Shown: positions 17,735 through 26,630 of the stretch, in pieces
Layout of the letters: the number at the start of each line of letters is the position of its first letter
How positions within the stretch are numbered: the stretch's first letter is position 1
From: Methanomicrobia archaeon DTU008
Lineage (GTDB): Archaea; Thermoplasmatota; Thermoplasmata; Methanomassiliicoccales; Methanomassiliicoccaceae
Reading direction: 5' to 3'
Assembly (NCBI GenBank): GCA_001512965.1
Contig: LFRW01000022.1
Coordinates: 67,836-113,629 of the forward strand
Length of the DNA: 45,794 bases
The notes under the pieces: generated by a model
The model's database searches: none
What the model saw: only the letters and a program-made list of their open reading frames with translations
What the model was told of the DNA's origin: nothing
Translations under genes and position numbers: made by a program

Positions 17735-19132
17735 ATGAGGAAAGAAGAAAACTTCAGTGAGTGGTACAATGACCTGGTCGAGCAGGCCGGCCTGACCGAT
17801 AAACGCTACCCGATCAAGGGAATGAACGTCTGGCCCGCATATGGCTGGAAGGTCATGCGTCAGATCGACACGTTCATAAGACAGGAGCTGGACGCCACTG
17901 GCCATGATGAGGTGTGCTTTCCCCTGCTCATCCCCGAGACGGAATTCAAGAAGGAGAAGGACCACATCAAGGGCTTCGACTCCGAGGTATATTGGGTCAC
18001 GCATGCCGGCTTGAACGAGCTGGACGTTCGCCTGCTGCTCCGCCCGACCTCCGAGACCGCGATGTATCCTATGTTCTCGATCTGGGTACGCTCGCACGGC
18101 GACCTTCCTTTGAAGATATACCAGCTGGTCAACACCTTCCGCTATGAGACCAAGCAGACCAGGGCGTTCATACGCGTAAGGGAGATACATTTCTTCGAGT
18201 CGCACACGTGTCACGTGGACGAGGAGGATGCGCAGAGGCAGGTGGAGGAGGACTTCATCATCCTTGAGAAGTTGATGGAACGCCTGGCACTTCCCTACCT
18301 ACTATTGCGCCGCACGGAATGGGACAAGTTCCCCGGCGCACATTACACGGTCGGTATCGACACGTACATGCCATCAGGGCGCAGCTTGCAGCTCGGCTCC
18401 ATCCATCATTATCGAGAAAACTTCTCCAAGCCGTTCGACATCAAGTATGAGGATGTCGATGGTAACCAGAAGTACGTGCACCAGACCACGTTCGGCATGA
18501 GCGAACGGTTGCTGGGGGCGGTGGTTGGCGTCCACGGGGACGACAAGGGGTTGGTGCTCCCGCCCGACATCGCACCGGTGCAGGCCGTCATCATCCCCAT
18601 CATCGCCAAGGGCAACCTGGAGGGGGTCACGGCCGAGGCGCGCCGCCTTGCGGATGAGCTGAACGCTGCCGGCATCCGGACCCATTTGGATGACGGCGAT
18701 GAGCGGCCTGGGGCCAAGTTCTACAAATGGGAGCTGAAGGGGGTCCCGCTGCGTCTCGAGCTCGGTGGCAGGGACATCGCCAACGGAGTGGTGTCATATG
18801 CCCGTCGGGACACCGGTGAAAAGGGGACCTTCCTGCGCAAGAGCGCGGGCGAGGACGTGGAAGCCCTTCTGCTCAAGATCTCGAAGGAAATGAGGGACCG
18901 GGCACGGCAGCGCATGGAGTCATCGATCACGACGATCGATTCGCTCGACGATCTCCCGGAAAAGTGGCTGCGTTTCGGCTGGTGCGGCGAGGAGGAGTGC
19001 GGAAAGAAGATAGAGGAGACCGCCAACATCAAGATCCTCGGTTCGCCGTACGAAAAGGAAGAATATCATGGCAAGTGTCTTGCATGCGGAAGGGAGACCG
19101 ACACCGTGGTATATGCCGCTCGGGCGATGTGA
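17735..19132 (+). CDS. proS: Prolyl-tRNA synthetase (archaeal type)
   Basis: Class II aminoacyl-tRNA synthetase that charges tRNA-Pro; 465 residues from the chosen start, the normal size for the archaeal/eukaryotic form without the editing insertion. Motif 2 and 3 regions are visible (LLLRPTSETAMYPMF; VNTFRYETKQTRAFIRVREIHFFESHT; later QTTFGMSERLLGAVVGVHGDDKG). The C-terminal zinc-binding domain has Cys pairs in WCGEEECGKK and CLACGRE. The start at 17735 is favoured by a GGTGAT ribosome site at 17725-17730; GTG 17723 and ATG 17729 are in-frame alternatives. The gene is followed by two consecutive hairpins and a T tract. Confidence 0.97.
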   Translation: MRKEENFSEWYNDLVEQAGLTDKRYPIKGMNVWPAYGWKVMRQIDTFIRQELDATGHDEVCFPLLIPETEFKKEKDHIKGFDSEVYWVTHAGLNELDVRLLLRPTSETAMYPMFSIWVRSHGDLPLKIYQLVNTFRYETKQTRAFIRVREIHFFESHTCHVDEEDAQRQVEEDFIILEKLMERLALPYLLLRRTEWDKFPGAHYTVGIDTYMPSGRSLQLGSIHHYRENFSKPFDIKYEDVDGNQKYVHQTTFGMSERLLGAVVGVHGDDKGLVLPPDIAPVQAVIIPIIAKGNLEGVTAEARRLADELNAAGIRTHLDDGDERPGAKFYKWELKGVPLRLELGGRDIANGVVSYARRDTGEKGTFLRKSAGEDVEALLLKISKEMRDRARQRMESSITTIDSLDDLPEKWLRFGWCGEEECGKKIEETANIKILGSPYEKEEYHGKCLACGRETDTVVYAARAM

Positions 19133-19166
19133 TCGCCCAACCTTTTCCTACTTCCAGAGTGTTGGG

Positions 19167-19200
19167 CGGGGTGCAACGGCCACGTCGGGCCCGCACCCCG
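19167..19200. other. GC-rich hairpin after proS
   Basis: CGGGGTGC at 19167-19174 pairs exactly with GCACCCCG at 19193-19200, and GGCC/GGCC can pair inside the loop. The result is a very stable 34-base hairpin 34 bases after the proS stop. It could be part of a terminator or an RNA element. Confidence 0.5.
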
Positions 19201-19217
19201 TTTCCATCGGCCGGAAC

Positions 19218-19245
19218 CGATGCTTCACAGCATCGAGGCCTTTTT
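19218..19245 (+). terminator. Hairpin plus T5 terminator after proS
   Basis: CGATGC, loop TTCACA and GCATCG form a perfect six-pair stem, followed five bases later by TTTTT at 19241-19245. This is the clearest terminator-like element in the window. It lies between proS and the convergent small membrane protein gene. Confidence 0.6.
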
Positions 19246-19279
19246 ACGGCAAGAACAGGGATTGGTCAGGTGGGTTCGT

Positions 19280-19483
19280 TCAGTCCCTGAGGCGGGTCAG
19301 CGCCAGGCCTAGCAGACCGAACAGGACCATGACGACCGTTAGGCCATAGATAGGTATGTACTTGGGCTCGAAGAAGTTCCAGCTTCCATAGGCGATGCCC
19401 CAGCCGATGTATACGGCAAGGCCTCCGATGATGAGGAGTATGGACAGAACCTTTATGGTGGTGTTGACAGAGCTGTCTGCCAT
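19280..19483 (-). CDS. Small two-helix membrane protein
   Basis: A 67-residue protein with two hydrophobic segments (about 10-32 and 43-62) separated by a short polar loop containing FFEPKYIPIYG. The N-terminus is polar and the end is basic (LTRLRD), suggesting both ends are in the cytoplasm. I do not recognise the family and no function can be assigned. It lies convergent to proS and divergent from trmI. The good hydrophobic pattern and clean start support it as a real gene. Confidence 0.68.
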   Translation of the reverse strand: MADSSVNTTIKVLSILLIIGGLAVYIGWGIAYGSWNFFEPKYIPIYGLTVVMVLFGLLGLALTRLRD

Positions 19484-19761
19484 TGGGGTCGTTCAATGCC
19501 ATGTCCGTATTAAATCCTTTTTCCCAGCAGGCATCGGTCAATTGGGGGCTGGAGCCTTTGCCGATATCGCCCTCGAGCGCCAGGCGTACGGCGAACCGCA
19601 GACCGGCCAGGTGGCGCTCGTGCACATGGATGCATGGCATCATCGACCGAACCTTGAACCTCTGACCCCTCCCTGCGGTACGATGGCGGACCTTTGCACT
19701 TCAAGGACGTTGCGTTCACCCTAGCCCCAACATACAAAACCTTTTCATCCGTTCCAGATAT

Positions 19762-20535
19762 GTGAGCGTCATGCTTGGCGAGGGCGACCTGGTCTACCTG
19801 TTGGACGATAGAAGAAAACGACATTGGCTGACCATCAGGAACGACATGGTGAACGTTCAAGGTCTTGGCGTGGTGGACGCCGGTCGCCTCATCGGGACCG
19901 AAGATGGCTCTTCGATAAAGATCGCCGGTCGCGAGTTCTTCGTCTTCAAGGGCGGTATAATAGAGCAGATGAGCTCATTGGACCGGGGCCCTCAGATCAT
20001 AACGGCCAAGGATGCGGCGACCATCGTGTTCCACCTGGACCTTGGCGCTGGAGATGCGGTCCTGGAGGCTGGCGTCGGCTCCGGTGCCCTGACCCTCGCC
20101 CTTCTCCATGCCGTCGCACCTTCCGGCAAGGTCATCACCGTCGAGCTGAGGGAAGAGTTCGCCCAGAAGGCCCGCAAGAACATTGAACGGTCGGGGCTCG
20201 CATCGATCTGGGACCTCCGATTCGGCGACGTGAAGGAGGTAGATATCGGATCCACGGTCGACGCCGTCGTTCTGGACATGCCGGACCCCTGGCTTGCCCT
20301 TGATAACATAGGCCGGTTCCTCCGTCCAGGCGGCCGCTTCGCCGGCTATGTGCCGAACGCCAACCAGGTCGCGGACCTTATGAACGGATTGAGGGACAGG
20401 GGTTATCAGGAATTGGTCGCTCTGGAGAACATACAGCGCACCATCGAGGTACATGCCGGAGGCGTGCGGCCATCCTTTGAGAACCTGGGCCATACCGGCT
20501 ACATGGTGTTCGGCCGGCGTGGCATCAGGCGCTGA
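19762..20535 (+). CDS. trmI: tRNA (adenine-N1)-methyltransferase TrmI
   Basis: A 257-residue SAM-dependent methyltransferase of the TrmI type, which makes m1A in the T loop (position 58, and 57/58 in archaea) of tRNA. It has the small N-terminal beta domain (about 1-75) with GEGDLVYLLDDRRK, then the Rossmann domain with the SAM motif VLEAGVGSGALTLAL, an acidic turn ITVELREEF and the VVLDMPDPW motif that follows. The gene starts with GTG at 19762, about 26 nt after a CATACAAAACC TATA-like stretch; an ATG at 19771 is also possible. Confidence 0.95.
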   Translation: MSVMLGEGDLVYLLDDRRKRHWLTIRNDMVNVQGLGVVDAGRLIGTEDGSSIKIAGREFFVFKGGIIEQMSSLDRGPQIITAKDAATIVFHLDLGAGDAVLEAGVGSGALTLALLHAVAPSGKVITVELREEFAQKARKNIERSGLASIWDLRFGDVKEVDIGSTVDAVVLDMPDPWLALDNIGRFLRPGGRFAGYVPNANQVADLMNGLRDRGYQELVALENIQRTIEVHAGGVRPSFENLGHTGYMVFGRRGIRR

Positions 20536-20872
20536 CATCCACCTGTACCCCGGTGATCGCCGCTGAGGTCCCGTCACGGACCATGTATGAACAGCGAGGG
20601 CACCATGGCGTTCGCTGTCGACTAGCGCGAAGCCATGGGATTCTCGAAACCTCTTCTACCTGAACTCCAGCCCTGAGATGGGTGATGAATTCCCCGCGCC
20701 CATCATCTCGTGTCGGCCACATCGCCATTGCCTTGACCCGGCCAGGAGTTCGCAGAACCGGTCCTGACCAGGCTTCCTGACCTGATGCCCAGGAATGCCA
20801 GGGCATTAGCGTTTTATTCCATTGATTATAAGTATTACAATATTATAAATGTATATTATACATTGATGGGAC
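20536..20872. other. Intergenic stretch before the transglutaminase-like gene
   Basis: No convincing gene in 337 bases. A 93-codon frame on the minus strand (20525-20806) ends with a Cys-x2-Cys segment, TPWCPRCSYMVRDG, that looks like a fragment of a zinc ribbon, but the rest is not protein-like. It may be a decayed gene. The last 35 bases are very AT-rich and hold the next promoter. Confidence 0.5.
20840..20849 (+). promoter_or_regulatory. TATA box of the transglutaminase-like gene
   Basis: ATATTATAAA is centred about 27 nt before the GTG at 20873, consistent with a leaderless mRNA and supporting the GTG start. Confidence 0.5.
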
Positions 20873-22414
20873 GTGAACGCGCCTCTCAATCGCCAAATCC
20901 TCGCCTTCTCCGTATTGCTGGTGCTGATCGTCTCGTCCGTCGGCATCGCGCTGTTCATGAATCCTTCGCAGAATGAAGATAGCGGGAAGGACCTCTATCT
21001 GGCCGGGATGCGGGAGTTCGAAAATTCGAACTACAATGCCGCCTCCGACCTTTTCAACCGCTCCTATCAGGCGTACAAGAGCGCCGGAGAGCAGGAACTC
21101 GCCCGGCAATCGCTCGAATGGAAATTCCGGGCAGACCGCATCCTGCTGGAATACTGTTTGAACCGCGAGCAGGCCGAGGTGCTCCTGGCAGAGGTGTACC
21201 ACTGGGTCCCTAGCGAGGTTCGTTCCTCCTGGCTTGACGATGAGAGAGTGGAGCGCATAGTGTCAGACGGGGGAGAGCGGTTCTTCTACGGCATCGCTGA
21301 AAATCTTGCCTTCCGTAATCTCACTTTGTATCATGAGTTGCATGACGGGCGCGGAACCGACATTTATGCGGCCGTTATGAAGGAGATCATCGAAGCGGAT
21401 GCGAAACGCGAGGATAAGACCTACTTCAACCAAACGAGATTCATCGCAAACGGCGCCCTGGCAATTCCCAGGGGCGCTCTGCCCGCAACAGGAACCCTCT
21501 CGATATGGATCCCCGTACCGATAGAGACAGCGAGCCAGGAGATCACGGGATACCCGATGGTGACAATCCAGGACATGAGATGGGTGAAGGCGATGAGCCT
21601 GCCCACCGCTGACATAGGCTACGTCTACCTTGAGGTTCCCTTGGACGGGCTACAGGAGGACGTGACCGTTTCCGTCTCATATTCATTCACTGCATACCAG
21701 ATGCACTTCGATATCGACCCCTCCGCAGTAGGAGAGTATGACCGCTCCTCGCCTGAGTACTTGAAATACACCGCATCTCACGGCAACATCCTGGTGACGG
21801 AAGAGGTCATGGAAGAAGCGCGAGCAGTGGTCGGCGATGAGACCGACCCATACGTCCAGGCCAAGCTGCTGTACGACTACGTGATCGGTAATATCAGCTA
21901 CAGCTACACCCCTCACACATCGCTGGAAGCTCTGGGGATCGCCGAGTCGGAATATGTACGCGAGAATCGCCGCGGCGATTGCGGGGCGCAGAGCATGTAC
22001 TATTGCGCCCTGCTCCGCTCCCTCGGCATCCCTGCCCGCTCCACCGGTGGCTACCAGATGCTTGGCGGTGGCACCGGCACGCACTTCTGGGCGGAATTCT
22101 ACCTCCCCAACTATGGGTGGGTTCCGGTCGATGTCACCGGGGCCGAGGGGATGGACTGGATCTGGCTGGATAGCGTGACCCCAGAGGAGAGGGAACGCTA
22201 CAAGGAATACTACTTCGGAAATCTTGACAACTGCAGGTACGTCATCCAGAAAGATGTGGACGAGTCGCTATGGCCCGAGCCGGACACCTTCCCGCTGCTC
22301 TCTTTGGCCTTTCAGTACCCAATGGCCTCCTGCACGACCTCCGACCTGGACATGCCAGTAGTGGCGTTGGACTACTGGGAGTTCGTCATCACGCCGGATG
22401 CGCCGAAACCTTGA
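20873..22414 (+). CDS. Membrane-anchored transglutaminase-like protein
   Basis: A 513-residue extracytoplasmic protein. An N-terminal hydrophobic helix (about 8-29) acts as signal or anchor. Residues 38-110 are helical and TPR-like (YLAGMREFENSNYNAASDLFNRSY). A beta-rich domain follows (about 190-275). The transglutaminase/cysteine-protease-like core (about 325-425) shows RRGDCGAQSMYYCALLRSLG with Cys370, THFWAEF with His404 and WVPVDVTG with Asp420, so the catalytic triad is complete. Such archaeal proteins are thought to be peptidases or amidases acting on cell-surface polymers, but substrates are unknown. The GTG start is fixed by a TATA box. The gene sits alone ahead of the purine operon. 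Confidence 0.88.
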   Translation: MNAPLNRQILAFSVLLVLIVSSVGIALFMNPSQNEDSGKDLYLAGMREFENSNYNAASDLFNRSYQAYKSAGEQELARQSLEWKFRADRILLEYCLNREQAEVLLAEVYHWVPSEVRSSWLDDERVERIVSDGGERFFYGIAENLAFRNLTLYHELHDGRGTDIYAAVMKEIIEADAKREDKTYFNQTRFIANGALAIPRGALPATGTLSIWIPVPIETASQEITGYPMVTIQDMRWVKAMSLPTADIGYVYLEVPLDGLQEDVTVSVSYSFTAYQMHFDIDPSAVGEYDRSSPEYLKYTASHGNILVTEEVMEEARAVVGDETDPYVQAKLLYDYVIGNISYSYTPHTSLEALGIAESEYVRENRRGDCGAQSMYYCALLRSLGIPARSTGGYQMLGGGTGTHFWAEFYLPNYGWVPVDVTGAEGMDWIWLDSVTPEERERYKEYYFGNLDNCRYVIQKDVDESLWPEPDTFPLLSLAFQYPMASCTTSDLDMPVVALDYWEFVITPDAPKP

Positions 22415-22482
22415 CGGCTCGCAACCGAAACCTCCGGATAAACTGTTAAGTAAGCGAGGGTATTCCAGAAGTGGTGCTGACC

Positions 22483-22722
22483 ATGGTCAAGGCAGATATC
22501 CGTATCGAACTCAAGCACGGCGTTGCCGACCCCGAAGGAGAGAACACCCGAAAAGCCCTGGAACTGCTGGGGTTCAAAGGGATCAAGAGCGTCAAGACTG
22601 TCAAGCTCTTCGAGGTGGAGATGGATGCGGAACCCGAGGAGGCCAAGGAGGCTGCCGAGGAGATGTGCCGCAGGCTGCTGGCCAACCCAGTCATCCAGAC
22701 CTTCCGAGTCGACCTGAAGTGA
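22483..22722 (+). CDS. purS: FGAM synthase subunit PurS
   Basis: The small structural subunit of phosphoribosylformylglycinamidine synthase, which bridges PurL and PurQ. The 79 residues show the PurS pattern: ADIRIELKHGVADPEGENTRKAL, GFKGIKSVKTVKLFEVEM, and the closing helix with LANPVIQTFRVDL. An upstream GTG at 22471 is in frame, but GGTG about six bases before the ATG at 22483 favours the latter. The stop overlaps the purL start by one base (TGATG), so purS-purL-purQ is a tightly coupled operon. Confidence 0.94.
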   Translation: MVKADIRIELKHGVADPEGENTRKALELLGFKGIKSVKTVKLFEVEMDAEPEEAKEAAEEMCRRLLANPVIQTFRVDLK

Positions 22723-25046
22723 TGGACATGGCCGAACTCACAAGGAAGAGGGACCTGCCGTTCCCGTTGTACGAGGTGGACATCTTCTCCGCCTCAGACA
22801 GGGACCTGATGAACATCTCGGCATCGATGGGTCTGAACCTTAGCCTGGACGAGATGCATGAGGTCCGGAAGTACTTCGATGCGAAAGGGCGTCTGCCGAC
22901 CGACATCGAGCTGCAATCGATCGCACAGGCTTGGTCCGAGCACTGCTGCTACAAATCGTCCAAGGTGATCCTGCGGGAGCATATCTTCACCATCAAGCAC
23001 CCTGACGTGCTGGCCAAGGGCGATGCGGGGGTGATGGTGTTCGACGATGAATACGCCTATGCGCTGCGCGTGGAGAGCCATAACCACCCGTCGGCCATCG
23101 AGCCATATGGCGGCGCCGCCACCGGGATCGGCGGCATCGTCCGTGACATATTGGCGATGGGCGCGCAACCCGTCGCCCTTGTCGACCCGCTGTTCTTCGG
23201 CCCCCTGGATCTCAAGGAGACGCCTCCGGGGGTGAAGTTGCCCAAGTACCTGGTCAGAGGGGTGGTCTCAGGCATCCGCGACTATGGCAACCGTATCGGC
23301 ATCCCCACCGTCGCGGGAGGCGTTTTCTTCGACCCGTCGTACACTGGTAACTGCCTTGTGAACGTGGGCTGCGTTGGCTTCATGCGCCGCGACAGGTTGC
23401 TGAACAACGCCGTCAAGGGCGTCGGGGACGTGCTCATCCTGGCAGGCGGTCGCACCGGCAGGGATGGCATACATGGGGTGAACTTCGCGTCGGCCGAACT
23501 GACGGAGACGTCAGAAGAGGAATCCCGCGGTTCGGTCCAGCTAGGCGACCCGATAACCAAGGAGCCGCTCATCCACGCCTGCCTGGAGGTGAACGAGCGC
23601 GGCCTGATATCCGGGATCAAGGACCTGGGAGGCGGAGGACTATCCTGCGTGGTCGGGGAGATATCGCTCGCCGGAGGGTGCGGAGCGGACGTGGAGCTGG
23701 ACCGCGTTCCCCTTAAGGAGGAAGGGTTGGCACCCTGGGAGATATGGGTGTCCGAGTCGCAGGAGCGCATGATGCTTGCCACCCCCGAGGAGAACGTCGA
23801 TGCCGTGCTCGAGGTGTTCGCCCTGTGGGACGTTACTGCCACGGTCATCGGGCGAGTGGTGAGTGACCAGAGGGTTCGGATCACCTATGATGGCGAGCTC
23901 ATCTATGAGCTCGACCTCGACTTCCTGACCAAGGGGCCAGAGTACTGCCGCCCGTGGGCCCCGCCATCCTCTGCTTCGAAGGAGAGCTTCCTCGCCCCTA
24001 ACCTGCCAGAGGATGTCAACGCGATCATACTGTCCACATTGGCGGACCCCAATATAGCGTCCAAGGAATGGATGGTCCTGCAGTACGACCACGAGGTTCG
24101 AGCCTCCACCGTCGTGAAGCCGCTGCAAGGCAAGACAGGATTCCGCGGGCCTGGCGACGGGGTGGTCATAAAGCCCCTCATGGACTCATATCGTGGCCTT
24201 GCCATAGCCATCGGGGTGAATCCATGGTTCACCTCTCAGGACCCATACAACGGCGGAAGGAGTTCCGTTGACGAGATGTGCCGCAACATCGCCGCGGTGG
24301 GCGGCAGGCCTCATTCGCTGACCGATTGCATGAACTTCGGCAACCCCGAGAAGCCCGAGAGGCTGTACGAGTTCCGTGAGGCGGTCAGGGGCGTCGGAGA
24401 GATGGCCAGGGCGATGAACCTGGCAGTGCCGTCCGGCAACGTGTCGTTCTACAACGAGACCGCGCTAGGGCCTACGCTCCCTACGCCTACCTGCATGGGC
24501 GTTGGCATAGTCGAGGACATACGCAAGTGCGTCACCACGGACCTGAAGCGCGCTCAGAACCCAGTATATCTGATCGGAGAAACGAAAGATGAGATGGGTG
24601 CGTCCATCCTGTATCGCCGCTATGGCGGAAAGGGCGGGAAGGTGCCGGAGGTGGACGCGACGGCGCTGTCAAGGAACATCGACACCGTCCTGGCCGCTGG
24701 CCAGGCCGGAATGTTGAGAAGCTGCCATGATTGCGCCGACGGTGGTCTCGCCATAACCCTGGCGGAAATGTGCATAGGTGGCGACCTGGGCCTACAGCTG
24801 GACATCTCTGGAATGGGAGATCTTAGCTTCGAAACGAAGCTGTTCTCGGAGTCCAACTCTCGCTTCGTGGTCGAGGTGGACGCGGTCAAACGCTCGGACT
24901 TCGAGCGCCTTGCAAAGGACGCGATATATCTGGGCGTCGTGGATCAAGACAAGAGGATGGTCATCCGGGATGGTCATAGGAAGGTGGACCTCAAGGTCGC
25001 GGCCATGAGAAAGGCATGGTCCGACACGCTATGGAGGCTGGTCTGA
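22722..25046 (+). CDS. purL: FGAM synthase subunit PurL
   Basis: The large subunit of phosphoribosylformylglycinamidine synthase, which performs the ATP-dependent amidation of FGAR in step four of purine synthesis. The 774-residue length is that of the small-PurL class used with PurS and PurQ. It has two AIR-synthase-like halves. Conserved segments include SEHCCYKSSK (72-81), ESHNHPSAIEPYGGAATGIGG (118-138, the metal and substrate loop) and, in the second half, TDCMNFGNPEKPE and SCHDCADGGLA. The start overlaps purS by one base, and the gene's own TGA overlaps the purQ ATG in the same way. Confidence 0.97.
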   Translation: MDMAELTRKRDLPFPLYEVDIFSASDRDLMNISASMGLNLSLDEMHEVRKYFDAKGRLPTDIELQSIAQAWSEHCCYKSSKVILREHIFTIKHPDVLAKGDAGVMVFDDEYAYALRVESHNHPSAIEPYGGAATGIGGIVRDILAMGAQPVALVDPLFFGPLDLKETPPGVKLPKYLVRGVVSGIRDYGNRIGIPTVAGGVFFDPSYTGNCLVNVGCVGFMRRDRLLNNAVKGVGDVLILAGGRTGRDGIHGVNFASAELTETSEEESRGSVQLGDPITKEPLIHACLEVNERGLISGIKDLGGGGLSCVVGEISLAGGCGADVELDRVPLKEEGLAPWEIWVSESQERMMLATPEENVDAVLEVFALWDVTATVIGRVVSDQRVRITYDGELIYELDLDFLTKGPEYCRPWAPPSSASKESFLAPNLPEDVNAIILSTLADPNIASKEWMVLQYDHEVRASTVVKPLQGKTGFRGPGDGVVIKPLMDSYRGLAIAIGVNPWFTSQDPYNGGRSSVDEMCRNIAAVGGRPHSLTDCMNFGNPEKPERLYEFREAVRGVGEMARAMNLAVPSGNVSFYNETALGPTLPTPTCMGVGIVEDIRKCVTTDLKRAQNPVYLIGETKDEMGASILYRRYGGKGGKVPEVDATALSRNIDTVLAAGQAGMLRSCHDCADGGLAITLAEMCIGGDLGLQLDISGMGDLSFETKLFSESNSRFVVEVDAVKRSDFERLAKDAIYLGVVDQDKRMVIRDGHRKVDLKVAAMRKAWSDTLWRLV

Positions 25047-25879
25047 TGAACATACAGGATATCAGGGTATGCGTGCTTCGCATAGAAGGCACCAACTGTG
25101 AAGAGGAGGCCTACAACGCGTTCAAGCTGCTCGGTGCCGACCCTGAGAAGGTGCACCTGAAGCAACTGACCGGGGACTGCCCTCCGTCCATGAGGCGGGA
25201 CCTTGACGATTACCAGATACTAATGTTTCCCGGCGGGTTCTCCGCCGGGGACTACGTCCGGGCGGGCGCCATCTTCGCCGCCCGCATCAAGAGCCGCCTG
25301 GCACCGGATGTGGAGAACTTCGTCTCCTCAGGCAGACCCGTGCTGGGCATATGCAACGGTTTCCAGATCCTCGTCGAGCTGGGTCTCCTCCCTTCGTTCG
25401 ATGAGATCTTGAGCGAGGAGCCGCAGGCAGCCCTGTACACCAACGATTCAGGACGTTTCGAGTGCCGCCCCACCTACCTCAAGCATGAGAACCATGGCAA
25501 GTGCGTGTTCACCTCGCAGTTGCCGAGAGGGGAGGTCGTGCTGTTCCCGAGTGCCCATGCCGAAGGGAACCTGAGATTCCCGACAGATCGAGAAATGGAG
25601 ATCGTGAGAAGGCTGGAGGAGAACGATCAGATCGTGTTCCGGTACGTGGACGCGGATGGCAACTATGCAGGATACCCATGGTGTCCGAGCGGCACCGTGG
25701 CAAACATCGGCGGGATATGCAATCCGGAAGGAAACGTCCTAGGCCTCATGCCTCATCCAGAGAGAGTGATGTTCAGATACCAGCACCCGGATTGGACAAG
25801 GGACCAGGACCCGAACGCTCCAGGTGACGGGAGGGTGATATTCTCTTCCGCCCTAGAGTACGTGTCCAGAAGGTATTGA
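25046..25879 (+). CDS. purQ: FGAM synthase glutaminase subunit PurQ
   Basis: The class I glutamine amidotransferase subunit that delivers ammonia to PurL. In 277 residues the nucleophile is Cys103 in VLGICNGFQILVELG, and the His-Glu pair lies in GLMPHPERVMF near the C-terminus. The N-terminal strand VCVLRIEGTNCEEE and the MFPGGFSAGDYVRAG segment are typical. The protein is some 30-50 residues longer than many bacterial PurQ, with the extra sequence mainly in the middle, as I would expect of the archaeal form. The ATG overlaps the purL stop by one base. It converges end to end with the riboflavin kinase gene. Confidence 0.96.
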   Translation: MNIQDIRVCVLRIEGTNCEEEAYNAFKLLGADPEKVHLKQLTGDCPPSMRRDLDDYQILMFPGGFSAGDYVRAGAIFAARIKSRLAPDVENFVSSGRPVLGICNGFQILVELGLLPSFDEILSEEPQAALYTNDSGRFECRPTYLKHENHGKCVFTSQLPRGEVVLFPSAHAEGNLRFPTDREMEIVRRLEENDQIVFRYVDADGNYAGYPWCPSGTVANIGGICNPEGNVLGLMPHPERVMFRYQHPDWTRDQDPNAPGDGRVIFSSALEYVSRRY

Positions 25880-26548
25880 TCACTCGTCGGTGTCGATCCG
25901 GACCTCCACGGTGTCACCGTCCTTCAGGCCCAGGGTCCGGCGCAGGCTGTACTTGCACAGGACCTCCATCACCTCGGAATAGTGGGAGCGAGATGGCATT
26001 ATCACTGCACAATCCAGGTTGTGCATGGTGGCGGGATACGCCTTCACCTCTCCGAAGGTGCGGCCGTTTCGCTGGAACCCGCTAATGGTCAAACCTTCGC
26101 TGCGGCGTAACATCTCCATCTTCGATTGGTCGGACGGTATGACCTTCAGATTGAGCGTGCCCTCGAACGGTGTGAAGCCCAGCTTCTCCTTGAACTGCTC
26201 TTGATATCCTGGCTGGTTCACGTAGTATTGCCCTTCGCCCATCCCAGTGGTCACCACGCCCTTGATGACCAGGTGGTCCTTCATCTCGAATATCCTTTGA
26301 TACTCGGAATACTCTGCCCGGAGGGCGTCCAATCCCTTCTTGGTTATCTTGATGCGCTGCTTTCTGGCTCCGAGGTCCCTCTGGATGTACCCCTCCTCCA
26401 GAAGTTCCAGTATCCTCTTTGACGCCGACTGCTGGCTTATGTCCAGCTTTTCACCCAGCTCCCGAGAGGAGATGACTATGTAGTCGTTGATGCCTCCGAG
26501 CAGGGCGATCTGCTTCAAGGCTGTTGAGAATTTTTCGTTGATGTCCAT
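25880..26548 (-). CDS. ribK: CTP-dependent riboflavin kinase with HTH domain
   Basis: An archaeal riboflavin kinase (DUF120 family), which uses CTP rather than ATP to make FMN. Residues 1-90 form a MarR-like winged helix-turn-helix (SSRELGEKLDISQQSASKRI), and residues 91-222 the kinase domain with VVTTGMGEGQYYV, GFTPFEGTLNLKV and the late LGLKDGDTVEVRI. The fusion to an HTH is known in archaea and suggests that the protein also represses its own or other riboflavin-related genes. A TATA-like TATATTGG at about 26575-26582 indicates a leaderless mRNA. The gene is divergent from the DUF2099 gene, sharing an 82-base promoter region. Confidence 0.95.
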   Translation of the reverse strand: MDINEKFSTALKQIALLGGINDYIVISSRELGEKLDISQQSASKRILELLEEGYIQRDLGARKQRIKITKKGLDALRAEYSEYQRIFEMKDHLVIKGVVTTGMGEGQYYVNQPGYQEQFKEKLGFTPFEGTLNLKVIPSDQSKMEMLRRSEGLTISGFQRNGRTFGEVKAYPATMHNLDCAVIMPSRSHYSEVMEVLCKYSLRRTLGLKDGDTVEVRIDTDE

Positions 26549-26630
26549 CCCTCCATGATTTTCCCGTAGCTACCAATATAGCATGGTTCCATCCCTGACA
26601 CGCTATTTAAGGATTTCATGAGCTAGATTC
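26549..26630. promoter_or_regulatory. Divergent promoter region ribK / DUF2099
   Basis: Eighty-two bases hold two TATA-like boxes back to back: TATATTGG on the minus strand (about 26575-26582) for ribK and CTATTTAAGG on the plus strand (26603-26612) for the DUF2099 gene. Each lies about 26 nt from its start codon, so both mRNAs should be leaderless. The HTH domain of RibK could act here, but that is speculative. Confidence 0.5.

Noticed and set aside
20525-20806. Minus-strand frame with a Cys-x2-Cys (TPWCPRCSYM) near its end
   Set aside because: Only one Cys pair and otherwise poor protein-like sequence; at best a decayed zinc-ribbon gene, so not called.
22398-22721. Upstream extension of the purL frame
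   Set aside because: It overlaps purS in another frame and is Arg/Gly/Pro-rich; purL starts at the TGATG overlap.
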